NCBI GenBank assembly: GCA_036924285.1 | Contig: JAYKYS010000002.1 | Coordinates: forward strand, 36,688,501-36,752,500 | DNA length: 64,000 bases | Reading direction: 5' to 3' | Origin: Asterella californica | Taxonomy: Eukaryota; Streptophyta; Marchantiopsida; Marchantiales; Aytoniaceae | Shown here: positions 21,873 to 33,573 of the stretch, piece after piece | Layout of the letters: the number at the start of each line of letters is the position of its first letter | Position numbering within the stretch: the stretch's first letter is position 1 | Notes under the pieces: model-generated | What the model was told of the DNA's origin: nothing | The model's input: only the letters and a program-made list of their open reading frames with translations | The model's database searches: none | Translations under genes and position numbers: made by a program

Positions 21873-23949
21873 AGATTAGATTACATATGGGAATGAAAGG
21901 ATTCAAAAGATTAGAACTAACTGGGCACACAAAAACTGTCTGCATTTCCGGGGAAGAGGTCAAGCCCGATATACCAACCACTGCCTTACACATATGACAC
22001 ACGAGAACCACTATACTGAAATCAAACCTCACCTACACCCTGTTATCAAGTAGGCATGTATAAACGCGTACACAGCACGATGACAGGTTGCGAACGACAT
22101 ACCCATCATGCTTTTACAAGGATTTATGGCCCGCGTAGGCAACGCTTCGACACCACTTTCGACAGTCAATTTCTGTGAGACAACTTTGTTCGGAGAAACA
22201 TAGGTAGTCTCATTCAGGTCATGGATCGAACGCAACCATCTCCTACGATCTGGAGGCCGTGAGTGGTTGGAACTCTTAGGAACATGTGAAGATACTTTAC
22301 AAGAGGACAACTTCCTGAAGAAGCTTTTTGAGCCCGGGCTGATCGAGCACCTTAACAGTCCAACATATTCCATCCCGCTGAAATGTCTCGAGTCTGGGAT
22401 CCTCGTTATAGCCCCCATCTCCGAAGAACTAAGACAGGTCCAGGGAATCAGCATTGGGAACACTTCTTAAGTTGATCGTCATCAGATTTTCGATTCTACT
22501 TTCATCTGGCTAGGAGCACACCCGTCATGAAAGAAACGAGTGGATGAAGTATGCTTAATTCAAACCCATAGCGGCGGTATTCAACATTAAAGAATATGTG
22601 AACACACATCAGGTCATCCTGAGAAATAACGACGCTTCACCATCAGCCAACTGCATTCCTCCTTTTCGTAAGAAGCAGTAAAACAGTATACAAGAAGCAA
22701 ATGGCACATTCTTCCAGACAGGTGTAACCAGAACTTTTCCTGCTTGCAACGTCATTCGCTTGAGAGCATGATGATTACGTTGACGAACCTCACAGGCTCT
22801 GTTTCGACAAGAAGTAGCCGGAAAGACCTCGGCACACTTTCATCGTAACAATCAACACTCCAGAAAATTCATTATCTTTACAGTTCCTCTCCTGTCCGTC
22901 CAACCCTTTCCAGTTCCAGGCAGAGCCAATCCGGTTAGGTCCTGTGCGCAAGCTCCCAATCATCCCAACCGGTCCCAAGATTCAAGCCATGGCTCCCACG
23001 ATCGCTAGCTACTGTAGCTTGTCTTCATGGTGTTCAATTCATCACAATTCAACCGTCGAAACTAAGCGCATCACACCAGTTGCTACTTCTTTATCCTTCT
23101 ATTCACCCTAGCATGTTCGATCTCTAAAGAAAAGATCCCCGCCGCTAGTGTGTCGCCAGCTACAGGTTTCGAGAATCCAACTACCATTCTCTCCACTCGA
23201 CTACAATCCACCCCTGCTCCAGTTCGGACTGGAATGGTTGCCCCAAGCCGCCCATCCATCGGCGCCTCAAACCGTCAGCTACACCCCAAGGTGTTAACAA
23301 CACATCCGATTCAGTCAGTCCCCGCCATGAACGCCAACTTCTTCTTCCCCTGGAGTACGCAAAGCGTCCCACAACGTTTCGTTCCGTGATCTCATCGCAC
23401 TGTCCGGCAATTATACTATTGTATGCTGCAAATTCTTCACCCCATCCTCATTCGGGCCTGCCATGGGGTTGCAAACTTGTAATCATTCAAAATCAGCCGG
23501 GATCACACCTCTCTTCAAAGCCGCTTTCTGGCCCCGCGGAAGTTTTGTAGTACCTACTGTAGTGTACTGATCAGACTACTGTACTGCGCGGCAGTGGACA
23601 GGATAGGACTAGACAAATATAGATATATAGATGAACATTCGTTCCGGTCGATGGAGGAGAGTAAAGGCCAGGGCCAGTACATGCAAATGAGAATCTTTTG
23701 TGTATTCAGACAAGTACGAAAACCATATCAACTAACAAACTACAACTGCGCGGCAGGCAGGTTTCTATCTCTCTCTCGCGCTCTGGCTGATCCCGGCCCA
23801 CCAGTCGGCAAACTACTACAGTAGTTTTAGAGAATGAATGATGGCCACACGAGAGACACTCTCGCTCCTAGATTTCTCTGTCGTGATCGAACGGGTGACC
23901 GAAATTGGGCATAGAGGAGAGGAAAGGAGAGTTCTCAGATTCGTTCGTT

Positions 23950-23971
23950 CCATACCCGGAGGCGGGTATGG
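23950..23971. repeat. Short palindrome, 9-bp arms
   Basis: The arms ccatacccg and cgggtatgg are separated by gagg. It stands isolated, with no gene next to it. Confidence 0.7.
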
Positions 23972-25129
23972 AGGCGGGAACCCATGGATTGGAGATTGTT
24001 CGGTCGGTTGTTCTTTTCCTTGTGATTTTTCTCACTTTTGGTGCGATCAATTCCACTTGTTCTTCGAAACTTCTTCCGTTCCGGAACAACTCTAATCTGA
24101 AGGTCCCCCCACCATCGCCTCTCCTTCCTCCTCGTTCACCATATATTCGAAGTCTGTGGATCAACTGCGTCTTTTCTTCTCTCGTCTTTATCAAAAGCTT
24201 CTATGAAGCCTAGCAGTTGAGAAGAGCTATATGCAAAAGAAGATCTGGAAATAGCGGAAGCTTGCATGCAAATTGATCGAATGGATGAAAGTGAAACCGC
24301 GAATACATACGACGTGCATACACAGAAGAAAAGAGAATGTAGAGAGAGGGTGTGCGAGCACAACAGCAGAAGGGTGTTGAGGCACGATGAAAGGTAAGAA
24401 CAATTCTATTCAGAAACTTCACTACATAATAGTGGTAAATGCAACATCAAACCAAGTCAATGAAAAGAGTAATCGACAACTCTAAAGAGTGTCGCAAGAT
24501 TATTATTGCTTGTTCACTTTGAAGTGTAAGAGAAACACTTTTCCAAAAGTGTGCAGCGAAGAAAGATAGAGGTGGTAGTGTTTTTTTGACGGGAAGGTCA
24601 CTGAGAATTTGTTTGATAGTTTATTTACACAAGGTTGATGTCCGGCCCAAGAAAGAGAACCTAAGCCTAAAAGCCATGCTAAATGATGTTTAGCATAAAT
24701 TCAACATCTTGAAACCAAACAAATTTCTTCCATGACAACAAATAATAGAGTAACTGATACCCTAAAGAAACCACGTGAGATGAAATTCCAGCATTATATC
24801 AACAGGTAGTAAGTGTAGCATCCAACAGAACTACGGATATCTATTAGAGGTGTCAAAGTTAGAATTTTTTTAAGATTCGGGACCCATGGGAAGGGGTTTA
24901 CAATTTCAACCAGATGCACGTGGTTGTTTCCTGCATGCACTTCCAGAGGTGCCCGTATGAAACAGCCGTGAGCATTTTCTTAACAGATTTTCATTCTTTT
25001 TGTCTATTTTTTTCTGCAATTGCAAATCTACTGCTCTAAGTACTTGTTCTCAGTGTCAGAAAATAAAATTACAAAGATAATCGTGTTTTTCCAAAAAGAT
25101 GACCCAGAATATTACGTCGGATGACTTTG

Positions 25130-25169
25130 GATAACTTTGTGTAGAACCACAGTTCTACACAAAGTTATC
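25130..25169. repeat. Perfect 18-bp inverted repeat with 4-bp loop
   Basis: The arms are 25130-25147 and 25152-25169 around caca, reading gataactttgtgtagaac outward-in. A perfect stem this long is unlikely by chance and may be the remains of a MITE or foldback element. Confidence 0.9.
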
Positions 25170-28100
25170 TGACTAAATTATGATATATTTTCTCTCGCGG
25201 CTGTTGAAGAGTAACTTTTCTTAACTTTCACACCCCTAATAGAGCCACTCACCCTCTCCTCACAAGATTTATAGTCTTCAATTGAGAAGACATAAGTCCA
25301 AATGTCAGACTTTGTCATGGACTACAGAACGTCTGTAGTCAATCCACCTCACTCTTTTTTCAACTGTGTTGAAAAGATGTTATTTACAACCATACATTGC
25401 ATACATCCAGTGATTGTAAATTTTTTTGAATCACCTAAGGAGGTAATACGTAAAATTTACAGCAGAAACTTGTAAGAGTTTTTATGGGAGTTACCGTAAA
25501 AACCAGATTTAAGTGGTCACTCAAACTTTAGTTGTAAAATATTATCGTAATTATCATAAACAAATTATAAGTTTTTGTCATACATTTTACAGTCTATGGT
25601 CGTAAAAGAAATTTGGAAACTTCTCAAATGGACATCTATAGAGGTTCTGCTGCCTCACAGCCTGACACTTCATGCTTACGTCTTTTCATCTGAATCATGT
25701 AAGCGTTGTTACGAGAAGAGGTGTGAGTGGCACTACTCGCACTTCACTGATTATGACGCATTGCACCGTAGCTTCCATCTTTTTACTACATGGTCGGATA
25801 TTCCCAAAGTGAGATAGATCGGTTATGTTCCATAAGTAATCTTTCTTCAAATGTATGTATGATGTAAAATTCCACGTGATCAAAATATAGCAGTTGAAAT
25901 ATTTCATAAGTTTCTTGATACCAACTCCAAAACGACAATGAGTTTAATTGCTCATCGTGCTCATCCTAAGTCACAGTTTTCTCTATAGTACCGTAAGGAG
26001 TTTCTGTTTACAATGCGGAGACAATAGAGCCATTCAAACTTGTTCCCGCAGTGAAATTTACAGGGTTCACTTGAAAAAACGTTTAAGTGCAAGGATTGCA
26101 GAACGAGTGTATTAATTTCATCTTAATTTTTCTAACGATATTCAAGAAATGTCGTTTACAGGAATACATTACAAGTGGTACTTAAATTTTACAACCGTAA
26201 TCTGTAAAAGCATTGATGGGAGTTACTGTAATTTCTTAAAAACCAGATTTGGGTGACCCTAATATCCTTCCCCACGTCCTTGTACAGACAACGTGGAGAT
26301 GAGAAAACCGTATATAAAATACTTGTCCACGCGTTGATCAGCGTAGATTTAGCCGTAAGGTCGCGCTTTAGATTTATTTCCGCGTCTACAAAGAAAGAGA
26401 AGTGTAGTGAAAATGTTTTTTAATCTCACGGCGTTGTACACTGAAAGAAGAGAGGTGCAGTGTATATTTAATTCTAATCTGCGCTTGGTGAAAGTGAAAC
26501 GACAGTCTAAATTTAAATATTTATATTTAAGATGCTAAATTTAAGTAATTATATTTAAATAAATTTAATTTAGACTTGTCTAACGTGAATGAAACATGTG
26601 GTTTCTAAAAATCACAAATACCAATAAGCACAATGACTATCTTAGAATCTTTCAAAGTATAAATCAAATTTTATTTATAAATAAAATCAATAATAAAATA
26701 TTAATTTAGAGTTAATTTTTTTATAAAAAAATTAACTCATAAATTACTCCCATGTACACTTCTAAGTGTACATGGATGAATATACATGCATCCAAAGTGG
26801 CCTCCGGCGCAGAGGAACGCGAAAAGACAAACGTGATAATCGTGTCTAAATTTGGTGATCATTTTATTGATGCAAATCTATTTGGAGAAACATTTCTTGC
26901 TGAGTTTGGGAAAATAAGGCTCGACGTCCCAAAAGGTATGTGGTCGTGGTCCACACTAAGAAATCGGACAGTGCAGTCTAAACTTGGACATCTGTAGTGA
27001 CAACACAATCTCTATACCGACTCTGTGTGTTGTAGAATCTTTACAATTATGTAACTGCATAGCGATAGACGGAACCAGTGACAGTTCAACGAGGATAATA
27101 TATAATTTTTAATTAGATATTGCATAAGATTTTAAGTTAATATGTATAAAAAAGGATCTCGAAATGATCTCAACCGATGATTTTGATTTATAAGCATAAG
27201 TTCATGACCGACACGTCTGCAATTAGAGAAAGTCGAGTGTACCTTATAAGCGAATAGAATGTTCATTTTACAAAGTCTATTTTAATCTGTGATTTAACCT
27301 TTCTTCACAGAAAAGATTTATTCATCAGTTAAAGTCCTTACATAATCCCATCTTCTATCCGAAGATGGAAAATTTATGCCAGGACGCAATGTCCTCTTGT
27401 AGTTTACGAAATTCATTTCAAGATTATATTTGTATGATGGGGCACAATGAAATAATTAATGACACTCTTATTATTAACCTACAAATTTCTAACTCAGCTT
27501 AAAGTTCAAAATACTTACCTTACTTAATTTCATAAAAGAATTATAAATTTCAAAGAACAAAAATTTGCTATTCGAAGAGAGATGCGATTCTATGCGATTC
27601 TATGCGATGCTATGAAGATATAGATAAATAAATAAAAAACGGATTAATTTTCTCCATAGATGAGAGAAGTGTGGACTTTAAGGACCACAATATAGTTAAC
27701 AAGTATTGAATAAAGAAACAATGATAAACAACAACAGTTTTCATTCTTTCGATCAAGCTCTTTCGTAGTTGATAATCACCTCTTGGAGCGCAAACAATGC
27801 ATATAGGATTAGTGAAAGTATGGTAAAAGAAGTTGTATTATCTTGTTTTTTCTTCTTTAATAGGTGTAAGGTGACACCCATGAATATATATTCACCTTCT
27901 CCATCCACCTTCTCCATCATCGATGATGCATATTATCCTCTACCTCTTCGATGTATTATCACCTAAACAAAGTTAAGATCATGCTAACATAATAAATTAA
28001 ATAATTATTATTAGATCCAGTGAATGGTGTTCATTCTTTTATTTAGATAAGCAGTTGCATATTTTGGTAGGTCCTCTTGCGACGAACTATAGTAGACACT

Positions 28101-28206
28101 TTGATTAGTAATTTTGGAAAAACCTCATAAATATAAAACCTTAGAATGTGCTTCCGGAGCGATAAGTCCAAGGGCCTGCTCTCTGATAATCATAATCATG
28201 GATGAT

Positions 28207-28246
28207 TTAATTTATTATCTAACAGAAAGGTTAGGTAATAAATTAA
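28207..28246. repeat. AT-rich hairpin (family member)
   Basis: A 17-bp arm ttaatttattatctaac is followed by agaaag and its near-perfect complement gttaggtaataaattaa. Similar hairpins occur near 39409, 39743, 43471, 61399 and 61516. Confidence 0.8.
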
Positions 28247-29333
28247 GCCTTCCTGAAGATGGAGAGGGTGAAATATGCAGGATTGAAAATTGCACGCTTA
28301 CGAATACGAACTCCCAATATATACCTGCAAATATATACGCTTGATTTCCTCGCTAAAGAGATTCATTTCTGATCCTTTTCGTAAAAACTCGAGTCAAGAA
28401 AGATAACTTGTTTTGATTTGTGAAGAACCGGAAAAGAAATACTTATCGCGCGTAAAGAGCTGACACTACCGTAGTGGGTAGTGGCTGTGCTACTGTAGAC
28501 AAGAGGGAAGTCAAAACAGCTTACGGTTTTAAGACAAGAAGAGTCAAGGATGATGATGCAGGATACAGTGGCAGTAAACATTTCGTACTATAGCTGATGT
28601 ATCTGGACTCTGGAGTCTGAACACAAGAACGAGGAATGGTCGACAAGCTCCGTTCCACTGGCTTGGAAAAGGGATCTGTTGCGTCAGGTTGACCAGTGAG
28701 AGAGGCCGAGAGACAGAACCGCATGGCTGCGGGAGGTTGTCCCGCGTGTTGGCTGGGATTGTTTTGGCGGTGAAGGGAAACGCCTTTTCCTCTTGGTCAT
28801 CGGCAAAGCCTACCGGTAGCACGAGTACACGGAGTACAGTGGAGTAGTTTTCTTCGCCGCCCGAACGGAGTTCAAGAGACTGACCGCCAAGCCACCGCTT
28901 GAGGGTATGCCCTGTAAGAACTCTGACTCTTGCCCGGTCCACTGCTCGCCATTTGTCCTCGTCCTTGGGAGGACACAATATTAGAAGAGAGAGGGCGAAG
29001 GATGTTTGTTGTGCGTGCGTGCGTCACTGCCAGCCAGCCCGGCATTGCTTGGTCCCGACTCTTTGCCTTCGCCTACTCGGTTCTTATTTGGGATCCCTCC
29101 AAGCACTCTCGAGGCCGAGTCGAGGGTTTCTCTTTTTCATTTTCGTCGCGGCCATAGATGGCGGTGGAATGCTTTTCTCTGAACTAAAATACGTACCTGT
29201 AGTGAATAGAGCAGATCAACAGACCGCCCGCCCGCCCTTGGTGTCTTCGTTTCCTTCCCTTCCGTTCTCGTGGTGTTTGATCCTCTTCTTTTCTACTCTA
29301 TTCTCGTCTCGTGTCTGAGCGGGACGGGCCCAG

Positions 29334-29383
29334 GCGAGGCGAGGGGAGGGGAGTGGAGTGGAGGGGAGGGAAGGCAAGGCAAG
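29334..29383 (+). other. G/A-only tract upstream of PPX
   Basis: About 50 bp almost wholly of G and A with several GGGG runs (gaggggaggggagtggag-like). It lies in the presumed promoter or 5' UTR of PPX and could form triplex or G-rich structures. Confidence 0.7.
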
Positions 29384-29726
29384 ACTCTGTTTTTGGCCTT
29401 GTCTGACTCGGCTGGGCTTGCCGAAGTCGTGTGTCCCGTTCGAGCTCACAGTCGCCACGCCTGCGTTTCGTCGCTGGTCGATTGTTAGCGAGGGCGATCT
29501 GCGCGTTGCGGGCTTCGAGTGTAGATGAAGACGGATTTTGCCAAGAGGTCGTGAAGGGGTTTGGGAAATGTGGTTTTGATGGAGGAAAGGGGGGAAGAGT
29601 TGGTAGGAAAGGGCCGACGAGAAGGAGCGATGAATGCCAAGAGAGAGAGATTGATGATCAGTTGTTGTATATGAGTGGGCGGAGGGAGTGGATCCCTGAC
29701 TTGAAGGAGGGGCGGGGCAGCGCATC

Positions 29727-32700
29727 ATGTCAGACCTTGATAGGCAGATTGAGCAGCTGAAACGATGCGAGCCGCTGAAAGAATCAGAGGTCAAGGCGCT
29801 TTGTATGAAAGCAATAGAAATTCTCGTGGAGGAGAGCAATGTGCAGAGAGTGGATGCTCCAGTTACTGTAAGTTGTAACGCCTCTCAAGTTTCCAGTTTA
29901 GTCATCGCTCGATTGCGTTGATCGGGAATGGTTGACCCTCCTCTAAAATTGCCCCAACTTACGGGTTAAGATTTGAGGGCGGTCATTCTTTCGCGCGACA
30001 TAACCAGTGCGGCATGTGACTGTCACTTCTGTCAAGTCGGGAATGAACTTGATTATGGACATCACCGTTGTGCTTATATGTATTTTCAGCAAACATCTCC
30101 CGGTCAATCACGCTCATCACGCCAACCTAATTTTGCTGTGCTTTGACCGGCTAGCGTACTCGAGCTCGTTGGGAACGTTTAACCCTAAGCAATCCAGTCG
30201 GCGTTCTTACGTTGAACGAACTGTTGCAGAGAATGAGATTCTTGATGAGAACAAATCGCAGTGGACGTCAGTGGTAGAAAACAAGCCAACCTTCAGTTTT
30301 CTCGTTTCTTGTTATAACTTGTGGAGTCAGTGAGGTAGTGCTTGAATTTTCGGAGGTTGTATGAGTGCAAAAGCAAAAGTTAAGGGGAACTGGTAGTTCC
30401 TTTCTTTCAGTGTATAGTCCCTTCCTTCGGAATTGGACGCTTGGTATATTTTTCGTAATTTTCGTGCAAGACTGCTTCTTGTCGTGCTGCAATCCTTTTT
30501 CTTGTAGTGGACGTTAGGGTAGTAAAATTCATATCTGCGCCGCTATCACTCTTGTTCCTGACCAGGAAATCCCCAACTTCATTCGAGTGGAGTCAGTGAG
30601 GTAGTGCTGAATTTTCTGTGGTTGTGTGGGTGACTTACACAAGCATATCTCGAGTTAAGGGAAACCGGTAGTGCTTGTCTTAATGTCAGTCTCCTCCGTC
30701 TGAATTGGACGTTTGGCATGTCTTTTGTAATTTTCGTGAAAGTCTACCAACAAGACTGCTTCTTGTCCTCTTAGTTATTGTGTTCTGTAGTGAACGTTAG
30801 GGTAGTACAATTATGATCTGATGCCACTGTCACTCTTGTTCCTGACCATGAAATCCCCAAGATATTATTCATCGGAATGGAGCAGTTTCTTGCCCTACTA
30901 GCACTTGCACACAATCAAGCTGGTTCTGCAGTCTACTGCATCTTTTGGTCCTCTTGCTCGTTTAGATTACCAGCCAGCTACAGCGTTGTTGTAACTATTC
31001 GCGCCGGGTGTTGTCCACGATGATAGTAGTACTTAGATAGTAGTTGGAGAGGTGTTGCGCATTCAGTATTAGTAACCTATCGCTTCTGTGTCGATAAAAC
31101 GGAGGTTCTTGTAACGATGGAGTTGTCGTTGTCTTTAGCTCTGATGCGTTCATTACATGCAGTACATCGTTAAATAGCATATATTCATCAGAAGCTTGCA
31201 GAACGATATTTAGCTTTCTCATGCAACACGACGAATATGCAGAGCTACGCGTTCTATTTAGGTACCGTTTTCCCTTTTGACTCAGTCTTAACAAGCCATA
31301 GTACTTTCTTGCTGAATGTTCGAAGAATCAGATTAGTTGAAAATATACCCAAATCCCGGCTTTTCATTTTCATTTTTTCCCTTTTATCTTTTTGTTTGTT
31401 AGGATTGTCCTTTGTTGAACCCACAGAATGACCTTTGCTGTTGTGCCGATACGGATGCAGATATGTGGAGATATCCATGGGCAGTTCTATGATTTGAAAG
31501 AGCTATTCAAGGTTGGGGGAGATTGTCCGCAAACTAATTATCTCTTTCTGGGTGACTTTGTTGATCGAGGTTTCTACTCAGTAGAAACTTTTCTGTTACT
31601 GCTTGCCCTGAAGGTATGCTTGAAGACCCGCTGAAAATCCTTCCGTTCCCTCACTGGCATCTCCGTTATGTTTGCAGTTTTAGAATTGTTGTTTTATCAT
31701 ATTTGTTTTATCATATTTGTTTTCCTCTCCAATACTGTAAGCAGTAGCATCTGATAGCCTCCATGGTGCCCACGTGCAGGTCCGATATCCAGACCGAATA
31801 ACGCTAATTCGTGGGAATCATGAGAGCCGCCAAATCACTCAAGTACTGCCGCAGATTCTCGATTTCTATATCCGGTGCCATTGTTGATTGTCGTTTCGGG
31901 AACTTTGGAAGTTGAGAGGTCATCTCACTAGGAGGAATACTTCTGAATGCCCGTGGTACTTTGTCATACTTAGTGGTTCTAAGCTTTCGTTACATCTTGT
32001 TCATGTTCGCAGGTTTATGGGTTTTATGACGAGTGCTTGCGGAAATACGGATCTGTCAATGTTTGGAGATACTGTACAGATATATTCGACTACTTAAGGT
32101 TAGGAGCTTAGTTTCATTCCTGTGACGAAACTGTTGTTTACAGCTAGAATCCAACTGCAGGTTGTCGTGTTGGTTGTATCGGAGTAGCTCTTGCTGAGAT
32201 ATATACCTCTCAAGTTTGCAGCTTGTTACAATAGTTTCAGTAGCGCGATTGAGATTGCTCTTGGTAAGCATTTAATTCTGGGCGTCTGACGAGCGTTCCG
32301 TTTTTGCAGTCTGTCAGCTCTGATTGAGAACCGAATATTCAGCGTCCACGGGGGTCTTTCTCCATCAATAACAACTTTGGATCAGGTTGTTTGACGTACT
32401 TCTTCTTTTGCACATTAAAGACACAGGAAAAGGAAATCTATACGGGAAGTTTCATACCTGCAGGATTGTCTTCATAAGTTGCTAAGGACTCTTACTTTCT
32501 CGACTAGCATGTGGTGAAGATCTGCGCCAAGGATCAGGATTGTTGAAATCGGCGCTTCAGTAATGTATGTCTCTCAGGTCCTGTTGGTTCTTGACATACA
32601 TGAGAATATACAGAAAGTTTGCTGAGCATCTGTAATCATCCATCAGCGTCGTATATGAGCAGAGTTCATCTTGCTGAATAATAGTACTCTTCATCTACTC

Positions 32701-33573
32701 CAGATTAGAACGGTCGACCGAAAGCAAGAAGTACCTCATGATGGAGCCATGTGCGACCTCTTATGGTCCGACCCGGAAGAGATCGAAGGCTGGGGTTTGA
32801 GCCCAAGAGGAGCCGGCTACCTCTTCGGAGGGAATGTTGTTACAACCTTCAATCACACTAACAAGCTAGATTTGATATGCCGGGCCCATCAGTTGGTTAT
32901 GGAAGGCTACAAATGGATGTTTAATCAGCAGGTGGTAACAGTGTGGTCCGCACCAAATTATTGCTACAGGTACGTTCCTTTTCCGTTGTAGGGACATGTA
33001 TGTTCAGATCAAATGCAGGGTTGGGAAGTTATCATGCCACACATAAGTTCCTGTCGTCATTAATTTTCTTTCTTAAGAATGCTTCGTTAAGGTAGGGAAG
33101 TTGCCGTCGAGAGCGACGATGTGAGATAATATGAGGGGAGGAGGCGAGTTTGTTGATCAGTACACCTGTTTTGATCAGTGAATGTTGTGTTTTCCTCACA
33201 GGTGCGGTAATGTCGCTGCCATTTTGGAGCTAGACGAGAATCTGGGTAAAAAATTCACGGTTTTTGAAGCTGCTCCCCAGGTATGGAAGAGTGCGTACGT
33301 TACAGTCTTTGACAGCGCTTTTATTTTCTTCGTCTTCCTGTCTGACCACCACAACTTAAGAATATTTGCCAACATGCACCACTGGGAGTGCTTTGACCTT
33401 TATTGCGAACCATGTCTTGTCCATCTTTGTCGACAACGCTTGTTGCCCCGTCAGAAAAACTGGTGCGAAGGTCAAACATTTTTACCGACTTATATCTTGG
33501 TGTTTTGTTTCACCTCTCACAGGAGTCAAGGGGTGTACCTTCTAAGAAGCCTGCACCGGAGTATTTTCTCTAA
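29727..33573 (+). CDS. PPX: PP4-type serine/threonine phosphatase catalytic subunit, 8 exons
   Basis: Exons 29727-29867, 31461-31613, 31780-31842, 32013-32098, 32310-32385, 32704-32969, 33202-33280 and 33523-33573 all have GT-AG borders and matching phases; 304 aa, the family length. The metal and catalytic signature is complete: GDIHG (50-54), GDFVDRG (78-84) and RGNHE (109-113), then [14 protein letters not shown] and WSAPNYCYR. The start [11 protein letters not shown] and the YFL C-terminus identify PP4 (PPX) over PP2A or PP6. The C-terminal Leu is the carboxyl-methylation site in this family. PP4 acts with regulatory subunits on phosphoserine/threonine in nucleus and cytoplasm. Intron 1 is long (1.6 kb) and carries a tandem duplication. 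Near 47-48 the usual VTVCGD reads VTICGD, a conservative change. Confidence 0.96.
30321..30860 (+). repeat. Diverged tandem duplication in PPX intron 1, period about 266 bp
   Basis: Copy 1 (30321-30576) and copy 2 (30587-30860) both start gtggagtcagtgaggtagtg and end with ctgacca(g/t)gaaatccccaa, with substitutions and indels between. The repeat is wholly intronic. Confidence 0.88.

Larger units (their letters stand above)
21873..29180. other. 7.3-kb gene-poor region
   Basis: No supportable gene. Up to about 24.4 kb the composition is mixed, with several overlapping ORFs of 60-145 codons on both strands and no domain. From about 24.4 to 28.4 kb it is strongly AT-rich, with a perfect 18-bp hairpin (25130-25169), recurring gtaaa/tttac words (25.4-26.2 kb) and an AT-rich hairpin at 28207-28246. 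From 28.5 kb GC rises toward the PPX promoter. Confidence 0.5.

Noticed and set aside
22197..22470. Open stretch on the plus strand (EWLELLGTCEDTLQEDNF...)
   Set aside because: It reads like protein, but it is short, has no splice partners I can find, and overlaps a 144-codon ORF on the other strand. It could be a gene relic; not enough to call.
28544..28978. 144-codon ORF on the minus strand upstream of PPX
   Set aside because: Its first half looks protein-like, but the second half is not, no domain is seen, and it lies in the GC-richer PPX upstream region where chance ORFs are long.
29216..29839. 207-codon ORF on the minus strand
   Set aside because: It is antisense to the PPX leader and first exon; its composition reflects the polypurine tract and it has no domain.
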